Below, in pieces: positions 24,593 through 32,903 of a DNA stretch of 64,000 bases. The notes beneath the pieces were generated by a model. That model had not been told where the DNA came from and made no database searches. It saw only the letters and a program-made list of their open reading frames with translations. The stretch is from Paraburkholderia atlantica. GTDB lineage: Bacteria; Pseudomonadota; Gammaproteobacteria; Burkholderiales; Burkholderiaceae. Location: NCBI RefSeq assembly GCF_009362785.1, contig NZ_WHNQ01000019.1, positions 1 through 64,000 on the forward strand, read 5' to 3'. Position 1 is the stretch's first letter; the number at the start of each line of letters is the position of its first letter. The position numbers were made by a program, and so were the translations under genes.

Positions 24593-26254
24593 ATGTTGAT
24601 GACCGATCCGATGCTCGCCGAGCTCTGGCAAAAAGCGCGAACCGCGTTGAGCGCCCAGTTCGAACAGCGGGCACCGCGCGCCGTCTTTCTCGAAGGCTCG
24701 ATCGCCGAAGGTTTCGGCAACGAGCGCTCCGATGTCGACTTCGTCGCGATCGTCGATAGCGGCCTGGAGCCGGCCACGATGCCGTACATCCTGTTCATCG
24801 ACGGCCGCCGCATCGAAGTCAGGCTGCTGAGTCCGGCGCGCCTGCGCCGCGAACTCGCGCAGGTTCGCGCAGCGCTCGGCAAAGGCCGTCGCGCGGTTGC
24901 ACGGCTGTCGTGGAATCTGCTCGAACGGTGCCAGCGCTTCATCGGCGCGCTGCCGATCGACAACCCGGCATTGATCGAAACGCTGCAAGCCGAGCTTGGC
25001 CGCGACGCGCTCTGCGAGGCGGTGGCGCTGTGGTTCGAGGATTTCGCTCGCCAGACCGGCCGTTATGCGGTCGCGATGTTCTCGCTCGGCGAACCCGACT
25101 ATGCCCGCGCCTGGATCAGAACCGCCGCGTTTCATGCAGCGAAGAGTCACGTGGCACGCGTCGGCGAGTGCTACATGAGCCCGAAATGGCTGTCCCTGCA
25201 GCTCGAACGCGCGGCTGTCGACGCGAACCTCGCCGGCCGCCTGTGGAGCCTGCTGCACGCGCCGCGCGAGCATGGCGCCGAAAGCGCGTTCCTCGCGGCG
25301 GGGGTCGCGCTGATCCGTGAGTTCGGCGTCAGCGGTGTGAACCTCGCGGCCGACAACGTGCTGATCGGCCCGGGCAAGGACACGACGACCTGGCAGATCG
25401 GTGAACGGGTGCATGTGCTGCGCGGCAGCGACGTCTTTGCGCTCGACGACGAAGCCGCCCACGCGTGGCGTGCGATCACCTTCGACACCCCCTGCACGGC
25501 CATCGCCAGCCGCGGCGACGCGCAGGCGGTCAGCCGGCAGCGCGCGCTGATTGCCGAGTTCAGCCGGCTGGGCCTCGTCAGCCTGCGCTGGAAGGGCGGC
25601 GGAGAAATCCATGCGCGTCAGCAGGCGACTTCGACGCCGGTGTCCCGTGCACCGTTGATCTCGATCGACGGCGCGCGCCTCGCGGCCGGCCGCGCGAGCG
25701 GCGCCCAGTTGCTGCCGATGCCCGCCGGGCGCTTCGCCGAAGCGGGCCTCGAGATGGTCTGGGCCAACATCGGACTCGAGAATGCGCGCGAGGACGCTCA
25801 GGGCGCACTGCAGCGCGGCCAATGGCAGGTGCTCGAGTACGCGCTGCAACGGATGATGCAAACCGCCTGCATGGTCACGCTCGGCGCGCACGGCGTGACG
25901 CCGCAGTCGACGATGGAAGAAGCGACGCTCGACGCGATCCGGCTGCTGCCCCTCGATGCGGCGCTAATCGACGGCATCCGCGAACTCGAACAGTGCTCGA
26001 TCGGATCGGCACCCGATGCGCAGCGTTACGTCGCGCTGGCCGATGAGCTCGCGCAGCGTCTGCGCAACCTCGGCGGCGATCCGCAGTTTCCGGCGAGCTT
26101 CGATACGGCGTCGGGCTGGCGCGGCACGATCCACGCCGCCTACGACTGGATCAACCTCGGCGCGCATCTGCACGCGCGCTTTCCGCAAACCGCTCACGGC
26201 GGGCGCGGTACCGCCGAGGAAGCCAGGGATCTGCTCGCTTCGTCGAGCACCTGA
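24593..26254 (+). CDS. nucleotidyltransferase-domain protein
   Basis: A 553-residue protein. Its N-terminal domain is a polymerase-beta-type nucleotidyltransferase: Gly35-Ser36 and the metal-binding Asp48 and Asp50 in EGSIAEGFGNERSDVDFVAI, with a third acidic residue likely in RIEVRLL. The remaining 400 residues are mostly helical and unfamiliar to me; a second half from about 340 may be a separate domain. Enzymes of this fold add AMP or another nucleotide to a hydroxyl or phosphate, often for antibiotic inactivation or building nucleotidylated products. Only 15 bases separate it from the phosphohistidine enzyme gene, so the two may act in sequence. GGGAG precedes the ATG. Confidence 0.78.
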   Translation: MLMTDPMLAELWQKARTALSAQFEQRAPRAVFLEGSIAEGFGNERSDVDFVAIVDSGLEPATMPYILFIDGRRIEVRLLSPARLRRELAQVRAALGKGRRAVARLSWNLLERCQRFIGALPIDNPALIETLQAELGRDALCEAVALWFEDFARQTGRYAVAMFSLGEPDYARAWIRTAAFHAAKSHVARVGECYMSPKWLSLQLERAAVDANLAGRLWSLLHAPREHGAESAFLAAGVALIREFGVSGVNLAADNVLIGPGKDTTTWQIGERVHVLRGSDVFALDDEAAHAWRAITFDTPCTAIASRGDAQAVSRQRALIAEFSRLGLVSLRWKGGGEIHARQQATSTPVSRAPLISIDGARLAAGRASGAQLLPMPAGRFAEAGLEMVWANIGLENAREDAQGALQRGQWQVLEYALQRMMQTACMVTLGAHGVTPQSTMEEATLDAIRLLPLDAALIDGIRELEQCSIGSAPDAQRYVALADELAQRLRNLGGDPQFPASFDTASGWRGTIHAAYDWINLGAHLHARFPQTAHGGRGTAEEARDLLASSST

Positions 26255-26269
26255 GCAACGGGGAACTCA

Positions 26270-29047
26270 ATGAATTTCGACACCATTGCGCGCGCACGCG
26301 ACGAATTCGAAGCGGGCGGAAGCTACGCACCGCACGAGACCTTCGACGCAAGCAGCAGCGCCGGCTCAACAGCATCGCCCCGCGTGATTCTGACCGCGGC
26401 GAGTCCCGCCGAAGCCATCGAGCGGCTCGCCGGCAACAAGGGACGATCGCTCCATCGGCTGGCGAACCTCGGCGTCGCGGTGCCTCACTGGGCGATCCTC
26501 GGCACCGACTGCTTTGCGGAGTTCCGCCGCGACGGCGGTCTCGATCAAACCATCGCCGCGCTGCTCAGCGACTTCACGCCCGCGAACGCCGCCGCGATCG
26601 CGAGTCAGATCCGCGAGGCGGTGCTGACGTGCGACATCAGCGCCACGTTGCGCGCCGACATCGCACGCGCACGCGACACGATCGGAGACGGAGCGCTCGC
26701 GGTGCGCTCGTCCGGTGTCGAAGAAGACAGCGCGAGCTTCTCGTTCGCAGGCCAGTTCGACACCTTCCTCGACGTACGCGGACTCGACTCGACGCTCGAA
26801 CACGTGCGCCGGTGCTGGGCCTCCGCGTATTCCGAGCGCTCGCTGCGCTACCGGCATCAGCACGGACTCGACATGGCCGGCGCCGGCATGGCCGTGATCC
26901 TGCAGCGCCTGGTTCAGGCGGATACGAGCGGCGTCGTGTTCACGATCAACCCGGCCAACGGCAACCGCGACGAGTTGGTGCTGAGCGCCGTCTATGGGCT
27001 CGGCGAAGGACTCGTGTCGGGCGCTGTCGACGCCGACACGATCACCGTGGACCGCCAGACCGGGCAGCACAAGCAGGTGGTGATCGGTGAAAAACGCGAG
27101 CGTCATGACGGCCGCCACATCCGCGAGGTGCCGGCCGCGCTGCGCGATGCAGCAGCCCTTTCCAACGACGAGATCGAGCGCGTCGTGGCGGCGGCCCGCA
27201 CGCTCGAAAACAGGTTCGACGAGCCGCTCGATATCGAATGGTGTCTCGCCGAACATCAGCTGTGGATTCTGCAGGCACGCCCCGTGACCACGCCGGTCGC
27301 ACCGGCCCAATCGAGAGCTGGCGACTTCCAGCTGTGGGACAACTCGAACATCGTCGAGAACTATCCCGGCGTCACCACGCAACTGACCTTCACCTTCGCG
27401 CAGCACGTCTATGCGCAGGTGTTCCGTGAGTTCTGCCGGCTGCTCGCGATTCCGCACAAGCAGCGGCGCGAGATGGACGGCTTCCTCGGCTCGACGCTCG
27501 CGTTCCTGAACGGGCGCGTGTACTACAACCTGCTGCACTGGTACAAGCTTTCCGGGCTCGCGCCGTTCCAGGACCTCGGACGCAAGATGATGGAAGTCCA
27601 GATGGGCGTCGACGAGCCGCTCGATCTGGCGAGCTTCGCCGAGCTGATCAAACCGTACAAGGCCGGCTCGCGCACTGGGCTCGCCTGCATCCGGGCCGTG
27701 AGCGGCACGAAGTTCGCGTGGCACTTCGCGCGGCTGGAGCGCAACGTCGAACGCTTCCGCGCGTTCTTCTATCCGGTCTACGACGAGTTCAACGCGCTCG
27801 ACTATCGCGCGCTTCCCGCCGACGCCGTCTATGCGCACTACTGCCGCTTCGAGCAGGCGCTGCTGGCGCGCTGGGGCATGATGATCGTGCTCGAGTCGGC
27901 GATCGGTCTCAGTTACGGCGTGCTCCGGCGCCTGATCAAGCGATGGATCCCCGATGCGCCCGACTGGCTCGAAGTCGCGGTCATCGGCGGCATGGACGAC
28001 ATCGAGTCGATCGAGCCGGTCCGCAGGCTGGCCGCGCTGGCGGAAGCCGTGCGGTCGAACCCGCGGGTCGAAGCGCTGATCCGCAACACGCCGTCAAGCG
28101 AAGCGTATGCGGCGCTGCGCGAATGCGGCGCGCCCGAGATCGTCGCCGACATCGAACGCTACCTCGCCGACTTCGCGTACCGCAGCAACAACGAGCTGAA
28201 GCTCGAAGAACCCGATCTTCGCGAAGACCCAGGCGTGCTGTTCGATATGTTGAAAGCCTCGCTCGCGCATGGTGCCGCGACCATCGATCGCAGCGCCACC
28301 GAAGCGCGCATCGACGCGTTGGTGCGTGAGCGGCTTAGTCCACAGCAGCGCTGGATTTTTGCCCGCGCACGCAGCCGCGTGCGTGCCGCGATCCGGGCGC
28401 GTGAGACCGTGCGCTTTTGCCGGTCGCGCGCGTTCGGCGTCGCGCGCCGGATGTTCCGCGCGATCGGCGAGGGTCTCGCCGCCGACGGCGTGCTGGCCAC
28501 TGGCCGCGACATCTTCCATCTGCGCCTCGACGAAATTCGCGGCTGCTTCGAAGGCACCGTGTCTCACCGCGAACTGCGCCCGCTCATCGAGCAGCGCAAG
28601 CGCGACGATGCGAGCTATCGCGCGATGGACGACCTGCCGCCACGCTTCGTCACGCATGGGCCGGTTGCGGCCTGGCTCGGCAAGCCGGCGAACCTCGCCG
28701 CTCTGCACGCGGCGCCCGCCCAGGCGGCCGGCGCGACGCTGCGCGGCACGCCCTGCTCGCCGGGCTTCGCCGAAGGGCGCGCGAAGGTCGTGCGCGAAGC
28801 AAACGAATTCGACGGCGGCATCCTCGTCACCTATCGGACCGACCCCGGCTGGGTCCCGGTATTCGCGTCGGCGACCGGGCTGCTGATCGAGCGCGGCAGT
28901 CCGCTGACCCATGCCGCGATCGTCGCGCGTGAAATCGGCATCCCGACCGTCGTCCAGATTCCGGGCCTAACTACGCGCGTGCAGTCAGGCATGCAGCTCA
29001 AGGTCGATGGCCATAGCGGCGTGATCGAACTGCCCGAGCCGACATGA
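26270..29047 (+). CDS. PEP-synthase/pyruvate phosphate dikinase-like phosphotransferase (rifampin-phosphotransferase architecture)
   Basis: A 925-residue enzyme. An ATP-grasp PPDK N-domain covers about residues 30-345 (GNKGRSLHRLANLGV, LAVRSSGVEEDSASFSFAGQ, LDIEWCLAEHQLWILQARPV). A long middle domain without a PEP/pyruvate TIM barrel follows, then the swivelling phosphohistidine domain at the C-terminus with His881 in RGSPLTHAAIVAREIGIPTV. The order ATP-domain, substrate domain, His-domain is that of rifampin phosphotransferase and phenylphosphate synthase, which split ATP to AMP, phosphate and a phosphorylated acceptor, rather than that of PEP synthase. It probably phosphorylates a hydroxyl or phenol in the product or its precursor, for biosynthesis or self-protection. 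GGGGA lies 5 bases before the ATG. Confidence 0.82.
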   Translation: MNFDTIARARDEFEAGGSYAPHETFDASSSAGSTASPRVILTAASPAEAIERLAGNKGRSLHRLANLGVAVPHWAILGTDCFAEFRRDGGLDQTIAALLSDFTPANAAAIASQIREAVLTCDISATLRADIARARDTIGDGALAVRSSGVEEDSASFSFAGQFDTFLDVRGLDSTLEHVRRCWASAYSERSLRYRHQHGLDMAGAGMAVILQRLVQADTSGVVFTINPANGNRDELVLSAVYGLGEGLVSGAVDADTITVDRQTGQHKQVVIGEKRERHDGRHIREVPAALRDAAALSNDEIERVVAAARTLENRFDEPLDIEWCLAEHQLWILQARPVTTPVAPAQSRAGDFQLWDNSNIVENYPGVTTQLTFTFAQHVYAQVFREFCRLLAIPHKQRREMDGFLGSTLAFLNGRVYYNLLHWYKLSGLAPFQDLGRKMMEVQMGVDEPLDLASFAELIKPYKAGSRTGLACIRAVSGTKFAWHFARLERNVERFRAFFYPVYDEFNALDYRALPADAVYAHYCRFEQALLARWGMMIVLESAIGLSYGVLRRLIKRWIPDAPDWLEVAVIGGMDDIESIEPVRRLAALAEAVRSNPRVEALIRNTPSSEAYAALRECGAPEIVADIERYLADFAYRSNNELKLEEPDLREDPGVLFDMLKASLAHGAATIDRSATEARIDALVRERLSPQQRWIFARARSRVRAAIRARETVRFCRSRAFGVARRMFRAIGEGLAADGVLATGRDIFHLRLDEIRGCFEGTVSHRELRPLIEQRKRDDASYRAMDDLPPRFVTHGPVAAWLGKPANLAALHAAPAQAAGATLRGTPCSPGFAEGRAKVVREANEFDGGILVTYRTDPGWVPVFASATGLLIERGSPLTHAAIVAREIGIPTVVQIPGLTTRVQSGMQLKVDGHSGVIELPEPT

Positions 29048-29102
29048 AACGAATCCCCACCCGCTTGACTGACCACTGCAACCGCCCCTGAAGGAAACTG
29101 CC

Positions 29103-30107
29103 ATGTACCGCCTGCTCAACGATCGTCGCGACCTGCCGCATCTGTGGCTCTACATCGAGTGCGCGCTGATATTCATCCCCGCCGCGGCCGTGCTGTATTG
29201 GCTCGGCCACTTTCCCTGGTGGGCGGGCGTGGCCTATGTGCTGGTCTGGAACATGTTCGGCGACCGCTTCACGATGAGCTACCACTGCACGCTGCATCGG
29301 CGGCTCTTCAGGAAGAAGTACCGCGCGCTCGAAATCCTGCTCGACTGGGTGCTGTGTCCGTTCTTCGGCCAGACGCCGGGCACGTTCTATGTCCATCACA
29401 TGGGCATGCATCACATCGACGACAACCTGCCACGCGACCTGAGCTCGACGATGCGGTTTCAGCGCGATAGCGTGATCGGCTTTCTGCACTACTACCTGCG
29501 CTTCGCCGCGCTGGTGCCGGTCGAGCTCAGCGTCTATCTGTGGCGCTCGCGCAATACGAAGCTGATGCGGCAACTGCTCGTCGGTGAGATCGCGTTCTAC
29601 GCGGCGATTGCCGCCGCCGCATATTGGAACCTGCGGGCAACCCTCGTCGTGTTCGTGTTCCCGTTCGTGTTCGTGCGGCTGATGATGATGATCGGCAACT
29701 GGGTCCAGCACGCGTTCATCGACCCCGATCATCCGGACAACCCGTACACGAGCAGCACCAATACGATCGACTCGCGTTTCAATGCGCGCGTCTTCAACGC
29801 CGGTTATCACATCTACCACCACGTCCGCAAAGGCACGCACTACAGCGAACTCACGAAGGAATTCGCAGCGAACCTCGAGAAGTACGGTCAGGAGGACGCG
29901 GTCGTGTTCGATCGCATCGACATCGCGCAGATCTGGCTGCTGCTCGTCACGCGCCAGCACCGCAAGCTCGCCAGGCATTTCGTGCGCTTGCCGGGCGCGC
30001 CGGTGCGCAGCGACGACGAGGTGATCGCGCTCTTGCGTCGCCGTCTGCAGCCGATCCGCGACTGGTCGCCCGCTGCTTCGCTCGATCACGGAATCTCGAC
30101 CAAGTAA
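29103..30107 (+). CDS. membrane fatty acid desaturase
   Basis: A 334-residue di-iron membrane desaturase. Three histidine boxes are visible: HCTLH (61-65), HHMGMHH (98-104) and YHIYHH (about 235-240), in the right order and spacing, with hydrophobic helix pairs between them. The product would introduce a double or triple bond, or a hydroxyl, into an acyl chain, either free, CoA-bound or held on the carrier protein. AAGGAAA stands 7 bases before the ATG. It lies just before the fatty acyl-AMP ligase gene, the pairing known from polyyne and other unsaturated acyl pathways, but only one desaturase is present here, so a polyyne is unlikely. Confidence 0.9.
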   Translation: MYRLLNDRRDLPHLWLYIECALIFIPAAAVLYWLGHFPWWAGVAYVLVWNMFGDRFTMSYHCTLHRRLFRKKYRALEILLDWVLCPFFGQTPGTFYVHHMGMHHIDDNLPRDLSSTMRFQRDSVIGFLHYYLRFAALVPVELSVYLWRSRNTKLMRQLLVGEIAFYAAIAAAAYWNLRATLVVFVFPFVFVRLMMMIGNWVQHAFIDPDHPDNPYTSSTNTIDSRFNARVFNAGYHIYHHVRKGTHYSELTKEFAANLEKYGQEDAVVFDRIDIAQIWLLLVTRQHRKLARHFVRLPGAPVRSDDEVIALLRRRLQPIRDWSPAASLDHGISTK

Positions 30108-30123
30108 GCGGGGAGCCGTCACC

Positions 30124-31794
30124 ATGAACCTGACGCTAGTCGATGCCGTTTCAGCGCTGCCGCGCGGCGACGCTCGAGGTCTTCGTTTTATCTCCCCACA
30201 CGGCGACGAGCACTACTATCCGTACGAGGCACTCGAGCGCGAGGCACGCAAGCGTGCGCAAAAGCTCGTGGCACTCGGCCTGAACAAGGGCGACCGTATC
30301 GCGCTCGTGATCCTCGACCCGGAAGCGTTCATCCTGAGCTTCCTCGGCGCGTCGTTCGCCGGTCTGGTGCCCGTCCCGATCTTTCCGCGCGGAAGCCTGA
30401 ACTTCAGAACCCGCGAGCGCTACGCCGAAACCGTCAGTCACATCGTGCGCTCGGCAGGCGCGCGCATGCTGCTGACGTCGAACTCGACACGCGAGACCAT
30501 CGAGGACGTGCTGGCCGCCGGCACCGGCCTCGAACGCATCGTGACCGTCGAAGCGCTGCTCGACGGCGAGCCGCCCGCCTGCGATTTGCCCACGCTGCAT
30601 CCCGACGACCTGTGCTTCCTGCAATACACGTCGGGCAGCACGTCGCTGCCGAAAGGCGTGATGGTCACGCATCGCAATCTGATCGCGAATGCGACAGCGT
30701 TCCTCGGCCCCCGCGGCATCGATCTGCACGAGCAGGATGTCTATGTCAGCTGGCTGCCGCTGCACCACGACATGGGACTCATCAGCGTACTCGGCGCGCT
30801 GATCTGCGACTTGCCGAGCGTGCTGCTATCAACCGAAGCATTCGTGCGCCGGCCCGGCCTGTGGATGGAGGCGATCACGAAGTACCGCGGCACGATCAGC
30901 TTCGCGCCCAACTTCGCGTACGCGCTCGCCGCGCGCCGCACCCGCGACCAGGACCTCGAAGGCCTGGACCTGAGTCGTCTGCGCGTGGCCGGCTGCGGTG
31001 CCGAGCCGATCAACGCGCAAGCGCTGCGCCAGTTTTCCGCGCGCTTCGAACCGGCCGGTTTTCGCGCCGAAGCGCTGCTGCCGTGCTACGGGATGGCCGA
31101 AGCAACGCTCGCGATCACGTTTCACGACCACGGCCAGCCGATCGTCACCGACGTCGTCTATGCGGCCCCGCTGGGGCTCGGCCGAGCGATACCGGCCGCG
31201 CATGACACCGGCCTGCGCACGATCGAACTGGTCGGCTGCGGCCATTGCTTTCCCGGACACGAGCTGCGGATCGTCGACGAATCCGGGCGTGCGTTGCCCG
31301 AACGCTGCGTCGGCGAGATCGTCACGCGTGGGCCCAGCATCACCGTGGGCTACTACGGCCTGGCCGACGCGAGCGCCGACGCGTACCGCGACGGCTGGCT
31401 GCAGACCGGCGATCTCGGCTACGTCGCCGGCGACCAGCTTTATATCTGCGGCCGCAGCAAGGACCTGATCGTGATTCACGGCTCGAACCTCTATCCGCAG
31501 GACATCGAATGGGCGGTGGCCGAGTTGCCGAGCGTGCAAAGCCGCGGCGTCATCGCGTTCAGCGTGATGCGCGACGGCGACGAGACGCTGGTCGTCTGTG
31601 CCGAGGGCAAGCCGGCGGAGGCCACGGCGCTGCGCCGTGCGATCGCGCAGAAGGTCGCCGAATGCGCGGGCCTGCAGGTCGGTCACGTCGCGATTGTGCA
31701 GGCGGGAAGCTTGCCGCGGACTTCGAGCGGCAAGGTGCAACGCCGCCGGACCAAGGCACAGTTCGAAGCCGGCGAGCTGGAGGAACACTCGTGA
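30124..31794 (+). CDS. fatty acyl-AMP ligase
   Basis: A 556-residue adenylate-forming enzyme. The P-loop is YTSGSTSLPKGVMVTHRNL (about residues 168-186), the sequence SWLPLHHDMGLI is the FAAL-specific region, and the YGMAE and TGDLGYV motifs are present. A C-terminal lysine is in RTSSGKVQRR. The early VPIFPRGSLNFRTRERY segment and the SWLPxHHDMGL motif indicate the FAAL branch, which loads acyl-adenylates on carrier proteins, rather than CoA ligases. The natural partner is the carrier protein encoded upstream at 22222. GGGAG precedes the ATG. Its stop overlaps the next start (GTGA), so export and activation genes are translationally linked. Confidence 0.92.
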   Translation: MNLTLVDAVSALPRGDARGLRFISPHGDEHYYPYEALEREARKRAQKLVALGLNKGDRIALVILDPEAFILSFLGASFAGLVPVPIFPRGSLNFRTRERYAETVSHIVRSAGARMLLTSNSTRETIEDVLAAGTGLERIVTVEALLDGEPPACDLPTLHPDDLCFLQYTSGSTSLPKGVMVTHRNLIANATAFLGPRGIDLHEQDVYVSWLPLHHDMGLISVLGALICDLPSVLLSTEAFVRRPGLWMEAITKYRGTISFAPNFAYALAARRTRDQDLEGLDLSRLRVAGCGAEPINAQALRQFSARFEPAGFRAEALLPCYGMAEATLAITFHDHGQPIVTDVVYAAPLGLGRAIPAAHDTGLRTIELVGCGHCFPGHELRIVDESGRALPERCVGEIVTRGPSITVGYYGLADASADAYRDGWLQTGDLGYVAGDQLYICGRSKDLIVIHGSNLYPQDIEWAVAELPSVQSRGVIAFSVMRDGDETLVVCAEGKPAEATALRRAIAQKVAECAGLQVGHVAIVQAGSLPRTSSGKVQRRRTKAQFEAGELEEHS

Positions 31795-32903
31795 GCATGC
31801 GCTGGCGCGAGATCATGCTGACGGTGTCGGGCGCACTCGCGCTCGCCGCCTGTCACGCGAAAGAGGCCGAGGTGACGCTGCCGCGCCCGGTCATCGCCGT
31901 GGTCGTGCATCGGGACAGCAAGCCCGTGCTCGCGACGCTGCCGGGCGAAGTCAACGCACGCTATGCGACGCCGCTGTCGTTTCGCATCGCGGGCAAGCTG
32001 GTCGAGCGGAAGGTGCGGCTCGGCGATACGGTCACGGCGGGTCAGGTGATCGCGCGGCTCGATGCCGACGACGCGCAGCGCAGCCTCGCGAGCGCGCAGG
32101 CCCAATTGATGGCGGCGCAGCATCGGCTCACCTTCGCCGAGCAGCAACTCGATCGCGACCGGGCGCAGGCGCAGGAACAGCTGATCTCGACGGCGCAGCT
32201 CGAACAGACCCAGGATGCGTATGTGGCGGCCGCCGCGCAGCGCGATCAGGCGGTACAGCAGTTCGCGCTGCTGAAAAACCAGACGCAATACACGGTCCTC
32301 GCGGCGGACCATGCCGGCGTCGTCACCGCCGAAGACGCCGATACCGGGCAGAACGTCGCGGCGGGACAGGCGGTCTACCACCTCGCCTGGTCCGGCGAGG
32401 TCGATATCCTCTGCGACGTACCCGAGAGCCTGCTGAACGCGCTGGCGGTCGGCAGCGCGGCCAGCGTGTCGCTGCCGGCCGTCACGGACCGACGCTTCAC
32501 CGCGCACGTCCGGGAGCTGTCGCCGGCAGCAGACCCCGGCAGCCGCACCTATCGCGCGAAACTGACGCTCGATGCGCCAGGCCCCGAGGTCCGCCTCGGC
32601 ATGACGGCCACCATCACCTTCGCCGACGCGTCCGGCGAGGCGCAAGCGGACGACCCGATCACGCTGCCCGCCAGCGCGCTCTTTCACGACGGCAATGCGC
32701 CGGCCGTCTGGGTCGTGCGGCCCGGCGACGAGGCGCTGGAACTGCGCCGGGTCCAGGTGGGCCGCTATGACGACCGCACGATCTCCGTCGCGCGAGGCCT
32801 CACCGATGGCGAGCGCGTCGTGCTGCAAGGCGTGCACACAGTCAGCGCCGGCGAAACCGTGCGCGCGGTCGCGCCGTTGCATCCCGAGGACTTCGCATCA
32901 TGA
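31791..32903 (+). CDS. RND efflux periplasmic adaptor (membrane fusion) lipoprotein
   Basis: A 370-residue adaptor subunit. The N-terminus is a lipoprotein signal with lipobox LAAC (LALAACHAKEAEV). The barrel-sandwich hybrid, alpha-hairpin (SAQAQLMAAQHRLTFAEQQL) and beta-barrel domains follow in the usual order, with RIAGKLVERKVRLGDTV as the lipoyl-like strand. GTG at 31791 lies 7 bases after GGAGG and overlaps the ligase stop by four bases; ATG at 31797 is an alternative. Its own stop overlaps the pump gene start (ATGA). It connects the inner-membrane RND pump to the outer-membrane channel encoded two genes on. Confidence 0.92.
   Translation: MSMRWREIMLTVSGALALAACHAKEAEVTLPRPVIAVVVHRDSKPVLATLPGEVNARYATPLSFRIAGKLVERKVRLGDTVTAGQVIARLDADDAQRSLASAQAQLMAAQHRLTFAEQQLDRDRAQAQEQLISTAQLEQTQDAYVAAAAQRDQAVQQFALLKNQTQYTVLAADHAGVVTAEDADTGQNVAAGQAVYHLAWSGEVDILCDVPESLLNALAVGSAASVSLPAVTDRRFTAHVRELSPAADPGSRTYRAKLTLDAPGPEVRLGMTATITFADASGEAQADDPITLPASALFHDGNAPAVWVVRPGDEALELRRVQVGRYDDRTISVARGLTDGERVVLQGVHTVSAGETVRAVAPLHPEDFAS

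Noticed and set aside
26270..29047. Housekeeping phosphoenolpyruvate synthase
   Set aside because: The C-terminal PEP/pyruvate TIM barrel is absent and the His domain ends the protein, unlike PpsA.
29103..31794. Possible polyyne cluster (desaturase plus acyl-AMP ligase)
   Set aside because: Known polyyne clusters carry several desaturases, a thioesterase and an adjacent carrier protein; here there is one desaturase and unrelated partners.
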